NCBI RefSeq assembly: GCF_004006395.2
Contig: NZ_CP029758.2
Coordinates: 2,294,001-2,358,000 of the forward strand
Source: Clostridium sp. AWRP
GTDB taxonomy: Bacteria; Bacillota; Clostridia; Clostridiales; Clostridiaceae
Direction: 5' to 3'
DNA length: 64,000 nt
The translations under genes and the position numbers were made by a program. Shown in pieces: positions 26,427-34,851 of the stretch. The notes under the pieces are model-generated. The model was not told the origin of the DNA. It searched no databases and was given only the letters and a program-made list of their open reading frames with translations. Each line of letters opens with the position of its first letter. The stretch's first letter is position 1.

Positions 26427-27107
26427 TTACTGTTTTTTTAAATATGCCATTTTTAAAAATACTTCATTGGATTTTTCAATGTGTCTCTTAGCCGAATTAT
26501 ATGATTTATTACTATTATGCTGACGCAAGTTTTTGATGATTTCATTATGTTCAGTAAACACTTCCTGAAGTCTACCAGACTTGGTGTAGGTTAGTTTTGT
26601 AAATTTATTAATGTATTCACGAAGTGTACTAACAAAATAATATAAATGTGGACTTTCTGCAGCTTTATAAATAACTTCATGAAATTTTCTATTTAATAAA
26701 ATTGATTTGGAAACGTTTCCTTTTTGGTACTCTTCTAACATTTTATTGTTAATAGAATTTAAACGCTCTAATTCACGTTCTTTTATTTTTGAAGCTGCAA
26801 TACTACAGCTGAGAGCTTCTAATGATATTCTAATTAACTGAATTTCTTCTATATCTTCTTTAGTAAATCCAGAAACAACCACCCCTTTGCGGGGAATATG
26901 AGTAACTAATTTCTCGATTTCAAGTTTTCTAATGGCTTCTCTTACTGGGGTTCTGCTTATTTTTAATTGCTCTGCAATATTACGTTCTATGAGACGTTGA
27001 CCTGGTTCTAATTTTCCATCAAGAATAGCATTTCGCAAAATGGAAAATACTGAATCTCTAATATAACCCATATTATCAAACTTTATGGGTGAAAATTCAT
27101 AAGTCAA
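26427..27107 (-). CDS. GntR-family regulator (FadR/FCD subfamily)
   Basis: A 226-residue transcription factor: winged helix domain at about 15-80 (AILDGKLEPGQRLIERNIAEQLKIS in parts, RTPVREAIRKLE as recognition helix) and an all-helical FCD ligand domain with metal-binding His residues (NRKFHEVIY, HNEIIKNL, AKRHIEKS). It probably senses a small carboxylate. The start is a TTG with AGGAGG 9 bases upstream. Position next to the oxalate operon and the repeated TGGTATACCA sites suggest that it controls oxalate genes and itself. Confidence 0.9.
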   Translation of the reverse strand: MTYEFSPIKFDNMGYIRDSVFSILRNAILDGKLEPGQRLIERNIAEQLKISRTPVREAIRKLEIEKLVTHIPRKGVVVSGFTKEDIEEIQLIRISLEALSCSIAASKIKERELERLNSINNKMLEEYQKGNVSKSILLNRKFHEVIYKAAESPHLYYFVSTLREYINKFTKLTYTKSGRLQEVFTEHNEIIKNLRQHNSNKSYNSAKRHIEKSNEVFLKMAYLKKQ

Positions 27108-27173
27108 TTTATTTTACCTCCTTTAAAAATTTCCTGATATGAAAATTGATGATATACTTTTACTACATTAAGA

Positions 27174-27186
27174 AAAGTATACCATC
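27174..27186. promoter_or_regulatory. Degenerate GntR-type half site upstream of the regulator
   Basis: AAAAGTATACCAT keeps 8 of the 10 core positions of the operators described at 20845 and 25998 and lies about 70 bases before the regulator start, suggesting autoregulation. Confidence 0.4.
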
Positions 27187-27292
27187 AACAGCTTTAATAT
27201 GTCAATTTATAGTAACTATATTAAAAATATTAAAAATATCTAAAATTGTATAACTATGAAATTTGCAATTATATTAAACTAAAAAACTATTT

Positions 27293-27745
27293 TTAAATTT
27301 TATCAGGTGGTATTGAATAATTATTTTTAATGGTAGAAAGTGTAACTATAGTTTTAGTTCTTAATACACCCTTAATCAGTTTTATTTCATTTAAAATCTT
27401 TTCAAGAGTTTCTGTGTCTTCAGTAACAATTTTTAATGCATAATCAAAATCACCGGTTAAGTAGTGACATTCAATTATTTCATTTTCATTTTGAACAAAT
27501 TCTACAAACTTGTCTGTAAAATTTGGATTTTTAAGACTTATAAACATTATTACTGTAATATTCTTATTCATTTTTTTATTGTTAATTATTATGGTGTATT
27601 TTTCTATAATCCCAGATATATCAAGCTTTTTCAACCTATCACTTACTGCAGGTATTGATAAATTAATTTTACTGCTTATTTCTGAAGCTGAAATTCTCGA
27701 ATTTTCCTTTAGCAATTTTAATATATTAACATCTATAGCATCCAT
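27293..27745 (-). CDS. Lrp/AsnC-family transcriptional regulator
   Basis: A 150-residue regulator with an N-terminal helix-turn-helix (MDAIDVNILKLLKENSRIS, then ISSKINLSIPAVSDRLKKLD) and a C-terminal RAM/ligand domain (VIMFISLKNPNFTDKF and ECHYLTGDFDYALKI). Typical length. ATG 27745 is preferred over an in-frame TTG 9 bases upstream, as AGAGG precedes both. Its targets are unknown; it lies between the oxalate and corrinoid islands. Confidence 0.9.
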   Translation of the reverse strand: MDAIDVNILKLLKENSRISASEISSKINLSIPAVSDRLKKLDISGIIEKYTIIINNKKMNKNITVIMFISLKNPNFTDKFVEFVQNENEIIECHYLTGDFDYALKIVTEDTETLEKILNEIKLIKGVLRTKTIVTLSTIKNNYSIPPDKI

Positions 27746-27829
27746 ATTAAGCAAAACCTCTTTTTTAATTTATTAAATATATTATAGTATATATTTTAAA
27801 TTATTAAATATATTTTAGATAATAAAATA

Positions 27830-27867
27830 AAGAAATAAGGTTAAAATAGCGTTTAACCTTATTTCTT
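27830..27867 (-). terminator. Terminator of the corrinoid methyltransferase operon
   Basis: A 16-bp perfect stem AAGAAATAAGGTTAAA with its complement around a 6-base loop; read on the minus strand it is followed by TTATTTTATT. Confidence 0.75.
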
Positions 27868-27917
27868 AAAACTTTTTGTATAAAATTCATTGAATTTCCT
27901 AAAAATTTTAATTTACA

Positions 27918-28943
27918 TTATTCTTTTTTAAAATTCCTAGCTGTTTGTACCATAGCTTGTATATTTTTCAGTGGAGTTGTAGTTCCCAAACCACAAGCTG
28001 GAGACAATATATGGACACCGCTTTTTAAACAATTTTTTGACAAGCTAGTTACTTCTTCTAAAGAACTATTTTGAAGAGAAAAAGTACTTACATTTCCCAT
28101 TATGGCTTTATTTGTTACATTTTCACACATTTTCTTTATACTAGTTACAGCATCAAAACTTATAGCATCACTATGAAGTTCGTTTAATTCAGTATAAATA
28201 CTTTTTAATCTTCCACATATATGAACTATAATACCGTATTTTGAATATTTACTTAATCCATCAATTATTTTATTTATATAAAAAAGTCCATATTTTCTAA
28301 AAGTCCTAGAACCTAATATTTCACCTGTTCCGCTTGGATCTGAAATAGTGATTAAATCAGCTCCTGCATTTAACTGTGCCTTCCCAAAGTTTATAAGATT
28401 ATCAGTTACAAAATCCATCATTTCATGGGATTCCTTTGGTTTTACTATAAGTTCTTTATAATATTTAACAGGTTCCATAAGTGATGATGCGGTACTAATA
28501 GGGCCTGTTAAATTAGCTATAATAGGCACATCTGCATTCTTATCTTTTAAAAGTTTAATTGCATCTAATACTACTTGAGCTCTGCCACTGTTAATATCTA
28601 AATTCTTTAGTTTTTTCCACTCAGTTACTGAATTAATAGCATAAGAAGAAATTCTAGGCTCGCTTATTTTTGTTCCTAAAAATACTTTTGATCCCATACT
28701 TTCAGCTTCTATAGTCATGCAAAATGGCACTCCAAAATTTTCAAAGCCTCCATTTTTGTACATACCTGCAGCCAAATCCGCCATTATTTTGGAATTCGTA
28801 TGAGCTTCTGGCCATTTACAATGGGTTAAGTCCATTACTTCTTCCACTATCATGTTCATCATTCCTCCAGGACATATACAAGGAGGCCTATCAACTTTTT
28901 TTCCCTTAAGAGCTAATCTAAGCCTTTCTTTTTCAGATAACAA
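27918..28943 (-). CDS. URO-D superfamily corrinoid methyltransferase (MtaA-like)
   Basis: A 341-residue TIM-barrel methyltransferase. The zinc-site residues typical of MtaA/MtbA are present: VHICG near residue 240 and SPACGLGT near 316. Members move methyl groups between a corrinoid protein and a thiol or other acceptor. The start is a TTG. Last gene of the minus-strand operon with a second URO-D protein, a corrinoid protein, a truncated paralog and an activator, so it probably handles methyl transfer to or from that corrinoid. The methyl donor is unknown. Confidence 0.85.
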   Translation of the reverse strand: MLSEKERLRLALKGKKVDRPPCICPGGMMNMIVEEVMDLTHCKWPEAHTNSKIMADLAAGMYKNGGFENFGVPFCMTIEAESMGSKVFLGTKISEPRISSYAINSVTEWKKLKNLDINSGRAQVVLDAIKLLKDKNADVPIIANLTGPISTASSLMEPVKYYKELIVKPKESHEMMDFVTDNLINFGKAQLNAGADLITISDPSGTGEILGSRTFRKYGLFYINKIIDGLSKYSKYGIIVHICGRLKSIYTELNELHSDAISFDAVTSIKKMCENVTNKAIMGNVSTFSLQNSSLEEVTSLSKNCLKSGVHILSPACGLGTTTPLKNIQAMVQTARNFKKE

Positions 28944-28973
28944 AAAAACACCAACCTTTATTTTGAATTTGTG

Positions 28974-30050
28974 TTATACAATAAATGATTTTACCTTTTC
29001 AACATCTATTGGATATCCAATTTTTCTAACAGTATCCATCATTAATTGTATATTTTCTGAAGGGGTTTCTACAGGTAAACTACAACCGGACATTACCACA
29101 TAACCTTTTAAACTATCATATCCATCTAATACACATTTGGCAACTGTATTTATAATTTCCTGTTTTGTGCCTCCATACATTATATTTGAAGGATCTACAT
29201 TACCCATTATTTTTACTTTATCGCCCAGTTCTTCTTTACATTCTCTTAAACTTTCTACATTGTCCATACTAAAACCACTGACACCTATTTCAGAAAGTTT
29301 CCTAACATATGGCCATATTTTTTTAGTCTTACCACATATATGAAGCACGCATGTTTTCCCTTGAGACTGTATGAACTGTATAAATCTTTCTAGGTAAGGA
29401 ATGCAAAATTTTTCAAAAAGTTTTGGACTAATTACAGTACAAGAGGATAGAGGTTCTGAAATAGTAATAGAAAGTCCTAAACTCATTACAACTTTTGCGT
29501 ATTCTATACACGTCTGTAAGGAAAGTTCACAAAGTTTATGTACGGCCTCTGGATTTTTAAAAAATAGTCTTGTCATCTTTTCTATTCCTACCAGGAAAAA
29601 GGCATTTGAAAATGGTCCTACTATACCTCCAGAGCAAGCAACTTCTTTTCCAATTTTATCAACTAAATACTTCATTGCCTCAATATACACGGGCAATCTA
29701 CCATCTTTATAAGGATTTGCTATTTTTATTTTACCTATATCGTCAATATTTTTTATGGCTGGTTTTAAGAGATCAGCAGTATTATCTTCTGGAAATGTAA
29801 GCTCACATCCCATAGCTTCTGCCCAAGCGTATAAATCTGTGAATACTCTTAATCCATCCATATGAAATTCTTTATACGCTGCTATTTGTGCCTCAGCTAT
29901 AGCTTGTCCACTGGTATTAAAATCTGAAATCTTACAGCCATAAATTCTTGCTACGCCGTTAGCTATATTAGGATTGCAGGGTAATCTATCTACTTCTTGC
30001 TTTTTATTTAATGCTATAGATCTTTCTATAGGCGTCATTTGATCTTCCAT
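28974..30050 (-). CDS. URO-D superfamily corrinoid methyltransferase
   Basis: 358 residues. It carries SMTP-like TPIERSIALNKKQEVDRLPC at the N-terminus, LHICGKTKKIW near 240 and VMSGCSLPVETPSENI near 325, giving the His-x-Cys plus Cys set of zinc methyltransferases. It is closest in the window to the gene at 34852. With the downstream gene it may form a methyltransferase I/II pair. Good ribosome site (AAGGAGA). It sits 15 bases after the corrinoid protein gene. Confidence 0.86.
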   Translation of the reverse strand: MEDQMTPIERSIALNKKQEVDRLPCNPNIANGVARIYGCKISDFNTSGQAIAEAQIAAYKEFHMDGLRVFTDLYAWAEAMGCELTFPEDNTADLLKPAIKNIDDIGKIKIANPYKDGRLPVYIEAMKYLVDKIGKEVACSGGIVGPFSNAFFLVGIEKMTRLFFKNPEAVHKLCELSLQTCIEYAKVVMSLGLSITISEPLSSCTVISPKLFEKFCIPYLERFIQFIQSQGKTCVLHICGKTKKIWPYVRKLSEIGVSGFSMDNVESLRECKEELGDKVKIMGNVDPSNIMYGGTKQEIINTVAKCVLDGYDSLKGYVVMSGCSLPVETPSENIQLMMDTVRKIGYPIDVEKVKSFIV

Positions 30051-30065
30051 AATTTTTATCTCTCC

Positions 30066-30725
30066 TTATACAATTTTTGCTGTTTGTTTTTTAATTAGAG
30101 CTTTAGCTCGTTTAGCAGCTTTTGAAGCATCTAAGGTATAAGCATCTGCCCCTATTTTATCTGCAAAGTTTTGAGATATAGGTCCTCCACCTACCATGAC
30201 TGATATTTTGTCTCTTATGCCCTCCTTTTTCAAAAGGTTTATTACCTCAGCCATGCCGTCCATAGTAGTGGTCATAAGAGTTGACAGTGCAATAATTGAG
30301 GCTCCTACTTCTTTGGCTTTATTTACAAAATCTACAGGAGGTATATCTCTTCCTAAGTCTATAACTTCAAATCCTTCTGTTTCCATCATTATTTTAACTA
30401 AGTTTTTACCTATATCGTGAGTATCTCCTTCTACTACACCAATTACTACTTTAGCTTTGTTTTCAGTTTGTTCTTTTTCCAAATGCGGCTTTAATATATC
30501 TAAACCAGAATACATGGCATCAGAGCATAAAAGTAGTTCAGGTATATAATATTCTTCTTCTTCATAGAGCTTTCCGGCTCTATTCATGCCGTCAGCTAAT
30601 CCTTTATCTATAGCCTCATAAGCATTAATATTATTTCCTACACACTTTTTTGATATTTCTATAGTTTCCTCCTCTTGCATATTTAATACAGAATCAGATA
30701 GTTCTTTTAATAAATCATCCTTCAT
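30066..30725 (-). CDS. Methyltransferase corrinoid (B12-binding) protein
   Basis: A 219-residue MtaC/MtbC-type methyl carrier. An N-terminal four-helix cap (MKDDLLKELSDSVLNMQEEE) is followed by the B12 domain with the cobalt-ligand motif GDTHDIGKN, then LGRDIPPVDFV, an STLMTTTMDGM segment and VGGGPISQ. The cofactor cycles between Co(I) and methyl-Co(III). ATG 30725 is preferred, with AAAGGAT upstream; the longer frame runs into the preceding gene. Confidence 0.94.
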   Translation of the reverse strand: MKDDLLKELSDSVLNMQEEETIEISKKCVGNNINAYEAIDKGLADGMNRAGKLYEEEEYYIPELLLCSDAMYSGLDILKPHLEKEQTENKAKVVIGVVEGDTHDIGKNLVKIMMETEGFEVIDLGRDIPPVDFVNKAKEVGASIIALSTLMTTTMDGMAEVINLLKKEGIRDKISVMVGGGPISQNFADKIGADAYTLDASKAAKRAKALIKKQTAKIV

Positions 30726-30748
30726 AATAAAATCATCCTTTCTTAAAT

Positions 30749-31621
30749 TTATATTTGTATATTCCATATAACAGGATTTTTCATTTTTAAATTACTTTTT
30801 TTAATACAATTATGTCCTATAATTTTTACGTCTTTTCTTTCTTTTATAATCCAATCAATTGCTTGTCCATAAGTAATATTTTTATTTACTTCAATGGGAA
30901 TTGATTTAATAAATCCTATTCTATCCATAGACGAAGAAGTTATTCCACATAAATGAATTATAGAATTTCCAAGTTTCCCTTCAATCTTTTTTAATACAGA
31001 AAAGCTATATCTTCCACTATAATCCTTGTACATTTTAGGACCTAGTATAGATAATGTCCCTGCTGAATCTCCAAAAGATATTATTTGTGCCCCCTTTTTT
31101 ACACCTTCCTCTATTATCTTTACTATACTATCTACTATTACGGACATAAATTTTTCTACAATATCTCTATTTTTCCTTACAGCTCTATAAAAAAGCATTG
31201 GATCAATAAGTGAACTCATTATAGTAAAGGGTCCTTGTACATTTAAAACCACTCTTTCATTTTGCTGTTTTAAAACCTCTACCGATTTTAAAACTTGTGC
31301 TATTCTACCTTTATTTAAATCTATAGTTTTTAAATTATTAAAGCTTTCTATGCTGGAAAATGCGTATTTTCCAACTCTTGGACCTATTTTACTATCTCCC
31401 ATTTTAATATTTGCACCTAAAGCTTCTGCTTCCACAGTACGGCAAAATGGTACCATGGAAAAAGTGCTATTATAAAATTTTTTAATCTCAATAGCTAATT
31501 TAGCTATTAATTCTGCTTTAGTATGAGCTTCTGGAAAATTAATGCCGGTTCTTTTTACAACTTTTTCTGGTATTTCCTCTTGTGTATTTATAATACATTT
31601 AAAATCAATTTCATAGTCCAT
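30749..31621 (-). CDS. Truncated URO-D-family protein lacking the C-terminal zinc Cys
   Basis: A 290-residue paralog of the protein at 27918: FPEAHTKAELIAKLA and PFCRTVEAEALGANIKMGD align to its PEAHTNSKIM and CMTIEAESMGSK. It starts later than its relatives and keeps IIHLCGI but ends in IIGHNCIKKSN without the SPACG motif and last barrel strand. No frameshift is visible and it has a good ribosome site (TGGAGGG), so it is probably expressed. It may be a non-catalytic partner, or use the HNC segment as substitute ligand. Confidence 0.75.
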   Translation of the reverse strand: MDYEIDFKCIINTQEEIPEKVVKRTGINFPEAHTKAELIAKLAIEIKKFYNSTFSMVPFCRTVEAEALGANIKMGDSKIGPRVGKYAFSSIESFNNLKTIDLNKGRIAQVLKSVEVLKQQNERVVLNVQGPFTIMSSLIDPMLFYRAVRKNRDIVEKFMSVIVDSIVKIIEEGVKKGAQIISFGDSAGTLSILGPKMYKDYSGRYSFSVLKKIEGKLGNSIIHLCGITSSSMDRIGFIKSIPIEVNKNITYGQAIDWIIKERKDVKIIGHNCIKKSNLKMKNPVIWNIQI

Positions 31622-31652
31622 AAGATCCCTCCACAATATTTACTATATACAA

Positions 31653-33377
31653 TTAAAAATTCAAAGCTTTTACAAAGTGATCTTGAAAATCGTCTCTTGT
31701 TGATAACTCTACTATTTTTATATTATTTTTAATAGTGTTCATCTCATTTAGCTTGTCCTCGTTTATAAGGGCTATCTTTGCACCTTCTATAGCTGAATTA
31801 CCTACAAAATTTATTTTGTGATTAAACCCTTTAGGAATAAGACCTATTTCTTTTATACTTTCAGGATTTATATGATAGCCAAAAGCACCTGCAATTACTA
31901 TTTCTTCTATAGACTCAATGCTTATGTTAATTTGATTTAATAACATAGTAATACCTGATGAAATAGCAGCTTTGGCCAGTTGTATTTGTCTTATATCTTT
32001 TTGAGATATATAAACATTATCAGTAATATAAAATTTTTTATCTTTTATTCTGTCCTTAAGCTTGTTTTGTAATTCCTTATTAAATCTTCCGGTGCTTAAT
32101 ATTACCTTTCTCTTTACTAAAGAAGCTGCTATATCTATAAGTCCACTTCCGCATATTCCCTTAGCACTTTTATTATTTATAGTTGAATAAGACAAATTAA
32201 GGTTGTCGTCTATATGAAAACTTTCGATAGCTCCCTCTTCTGCTCTCATTCCACAGGAAATGTTCATTCCTTCCAGGGCAGGTCCTGCAGCTGTAGAAGA
32301 AGCTGCCATTTTTCCATTAGATATAGCTGCTATTTCTCCATTGGTTCCTATGTCTATAAATACAGCTGGATAATTTCTATTGTGAAAATCTGTGGCAATA
32401 ATACCAGCTGTTATATCAGCTCCCACGTAAGAAGATACAGAAGAAATCAAAGTTAAAATTCCTTCTTCGTTAATGTGTATGTCTAACTCTCTTGCTTTTA
32501 GATTTAATTCATCTAAAAATACAGCTCTATAAGGTGCTTTTGCTATGGAACCTGGTGATATTCCTAAAAAAAGATGCAACATAGTAGTATTTGCAGCTAT
32601 CATAATCCTGTATATGCTGCAAGAAGAATATTTTTTGTAAGTAAGTTTTTTTATTAGGCGGTTAAGTTCATCTCTTATGCACTTGCTTAAAATATCTATG
32701 CCATCCTTTTTCTTCATAGAAAAAGTTATTCTAGATAGTACATCTCCTCCATATTCTGTTTGTGGATTTAATGCAGATACTCTATTTAAAACACTGCCAT
32801 TTTCTAAATCTACAAGATATGCTGACAATCCAGTTGTTCCTATATCTAATGCTACTCCGAGTAAATTAGTACTATGTGTTTCTAAATTTAAAAGTTTATT
32901 TTTAAAAGTTATTCCATAGATCTCATCAGGTTTACTTTTTTCTAGTTGTCCTATTTTTTTTAAGTTAGAAAAAATATCTGATTTAAATTTAAGAGTATTC
33001 ATGTAAGGATCAACTTTTTTTGCATCTATGCAGGGTAATTTTACTTTTTTTATAGCACTGTCTACCTTAACTTCTATACAATTGCCGCCATTAATAGTTT
33101 TTAAAACTTTTGCATTATCAAAAAGTTTTATTTTAGCATCACCTAAAATTTCTGTCATACAAGCGAGTCTTGTATAATCATTTTCAGTATGCTTTTTTTC
33201 TTCTTCTGTTTTTTTAGACAAATTTCCAAAGGCTTCTACTTTGCATTTATAACATCTTCCTTTACCATTGCATGGCGTTTCCATTTTAAATCCAGCCATT
33301 CTAATACATTCCATTAAAGTAGTTTTCCTTTTTACTTTAATTTCTACATCTCTATTTATAAATTTTACTAAGCACAT
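31653..33377 (-). CDS. RACo-type reductive activator of corrinoid proteins (DUF4445)
   Basis: A 574-residue ATP-dependent activator. The N-terminal [2Fe-2S] ferredoxin domain has TPCNGKGRCYKC and a later LACMT Cys; a linker follows; then an ASKHA ATPase domain with ALDIGTTGLSAYLVDL, the IDIGTNGEI phosphate loop and IAGAFGYHI. Such proteins reduce inactive Co(II) corrinoid to Co(I). It is the first gene of the minus-strand operon and should serve the corrinoid protein at 30066, and perhaps that at 47640. The start is at ATG 33377 with AGGAGAAAAG upstream. Confidence 0.93.
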   Translation of the reverse strand: MCLVKFINRDVEIKVKRKTTLMECIRMAGFKMETPCNGKGRCYKCKVEAFGNLSKKTEEEKKHTENDYTRLACMTEILGDAKIKLFDNAKVLKTINGGNCIEVKVDSAIKKVKLPCIDAKKVDPYMNTLKFKSDIFSNLKKIGQLEKSKPDEIYGITFKNKLLNLETHSTNLLGVALDIGTTGLSAYLVDLENGSVLNRVSALNPQTEYGGDVLSRITFSMKKKDGIDILSKCIRDELNRLIKKLTYKKYSSCSIYRIMIAANTTMLHLFLGISPGSIAKAPYRAVFLDELNLKARELDIHINEEGILTLISSVSSYVGADITAGIIATDFHNRNYPAVFIDIGTNGEIAAISNGKMAASSTAAGPALEGMNISCGMRAEEGAIESFHIDDNLNLSYSTINNKSAKGICGSGLIDIAASLVKRKVILSTGRFNKELQNKLKDRIKDKKFYITDNVYISQKDIRQIQLAKAAISSGITMLLNQINISIESIEEIVIAGAFGYHINPESIKEIGLIPKGFNHKINFVGNSAIEGAKIALINEDKLNEMNTIKNNIKIVELSTRDDFQDHFVKALNF

Positions 33378-33409
33378 TTTAACTTTTCTCCTCTAGTTAA
33401 CTAAATGAT

Positions 33410-33423
33410 ATGTAACGTTACAT
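33410..33423. promoter_or_regulatory. 14-bp perfect palindrome in the 5' leader of the activator operon
   Basis: ATGTAACGTTACAT is symmetric and lies about 14-27 bases downstream of the likely transcription start, a position suited to a repressor operator. Confidence 0.5.
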
Positions 33424-33443
33424 AACAGTACAATGTTAATTCA

Positions 33444-33473
33444 ATTATATCCCTGTATGTGAAAATTTAACAA
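33444..33473 (-). promoter_or_regulatory. Promoter of the activator-corrinoid operon
   Basis: -35 TTGTTA (33468-33473) and -10 TATAAT (33444-33449) with an 18-base spacer, upstream of the RACo-type gene. Confidence 0.55.
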
Positions 33474-33640
33474 TAGTTATATATAAAACAAATAATTAAC
33501 TTAAATGATATAAGATTTTTTTATAGATATAATTAACTATATAATCTGTGATAATATTAAAATATGTAATCTCTTAAAAATTAAAATAAAAGTCAATTTT
33601 TGTAATAATATAATATTAAAAGTAAGGAAGGTATTGATAA

Positions 33641-34789
33641 ATGAATGATTTACCCCAAATATTTAATGATTTTAGTGATTCTAGAAAACAAGGATTTATA
33701 ACTATAAAAAATCTAAAGGATGAGGGTAAAAAGGTTGTAGGAACTTTTTGCACTTTTACTCCATGGGAAATTATAAATGCTTCAGGAGCTTTGGCCGTTT
33801 CACTGTGTTCAAAAAGTGATGAAACCATAGAAGATGCGGAAAAGCATTTACCTAGGAATCTATGCCCGCTTATTAAGTCGAGTTATGGTTTTGCTATAAC
33901 GGATAAATGTCCTTATTTTTATTTCTCAGATTTAATTGTAGGAGAAACAACTTGTGATGGAAAGAAAAAGATGTATGAATATTTAGACAAATTAAAGAAT
34001 GTACATGTAATGCACCTGCCGCAGATACCCGATGATGCTGACAGTTATAAATTATGGAAAGATGAATTGATAAAATTAAAGGAAAAGCTTGAAAAAGAAT
34101 TCAATATAACTATAACTGATGAAAAGTTAAAAAATTCTATAAAACTTCGTAATAGAGAAAGAAAAACCTTAAAGGAATTTTATGAATTGGGAAAAATGTG
34201 CCCTCCTCCAATAACAGGCATAGAATTACTTAAAATTTTGAATGGATCATCTTTTAAATGGGACAATGAAACTTTAATCAATGACTTACATAATACAACA
34301 GAGAAAATTAAAGATGCTTATGATAAGGGAGAAAGAAAAGTATCACAAAATGCCAAAAGAATATTGATTACTGGCTGTCCAATGGGTGAAGCTACAGAGA
34401 AAGTTGTACATGCTATAGAAGATAACGGTGGAGTAGTGGTATGCTATGAAGATTGTACAGGTGTTAAGGAAATCTCTAAGCTTGTAGATGAAACTAAAGA
34501 TCCTATAGATGCAATTGCTGAAAAATATTTAAAAATAGGCTGTGCTTGCATGACTCCAAACAACAATAGGACAAATTTACTTTCAGAACTTATAGATGAC
34601 TATAAAATAGATGGGGTGGTAGATGTAATACTGCAGTCCTGTCATCCATACAGTGTAGAATCTTATGGAATAAAGAAATTTGTAAATGAAGAGAAAAAAG
34701 TACCTTATATGGCTATAGAAACAGATTATTCAAAAACAGATGTAGGCCAGATTAAGACAAGAGTTGCTGCTTTTATAGAAATGCTATAA
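33641..34789 (+). CDS. Double-cubane-cluster-type protein (2-hydroxyacyl-CoA dehydratase superfamily, YjiM-like)
   Basis: A 382-residue HgdB-like iron-sulfur protein. Cluster cysteines are visible in GTFCTFTPWE, NLCPLIKSS, TCDGKKKM, GCACMTPNN and SCHPYS. This resembles stand-alone double-cubane [8Fe-9S] proteins rather than dehydratase subunits, because no second subunit is present. These proteins carry out ATP-driven low-potential reductions with a YjiL-type reductase. AGGAAGG precedes the ATG. It is divergent from the RACo operon and followed by a methyltransferase; I infer a role linked to corrinoid chemistry. Confidence 0.82.
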   Translation: MNDLPQIFNDFSDSRKQGFITIKNLKDEGKKVVGTFCTFTPWEIINASGALAVSLCSKSDETIEDAEKHLPRNLCPLIKSSYGFAITDKCPYFYFSDLIVGETTCDGKKKMYEYLDKLKNVHVMHLPQIPDDADSYKLWKDELIKLKEKLEKEFNITITDEKLKNSIKLRNRERKTLKEFYELGKMCPPPITGIELLKILNGSSFKWDNETLINDLHNTTEKIKDAYDKGERKVSQNAKRILITGCPMGEATEKVVHAIEDNGGVVVCYEDCTGVKEISKLVDETKDPIDAIAEKYLKIGCACMTPNNNRTNLLSELIDDYKIDGVVDVILQSCHPYSVESYGIKKFVNEEKKVPYMAIETDYSKTDVGQIKTRVAAFIEML

Positions 34790-34851
34790 TTTATTCATCG
34801 GATAAACATATAACTATTTTAATATAAATTTAAGAAGGTGTTTAATTATAT

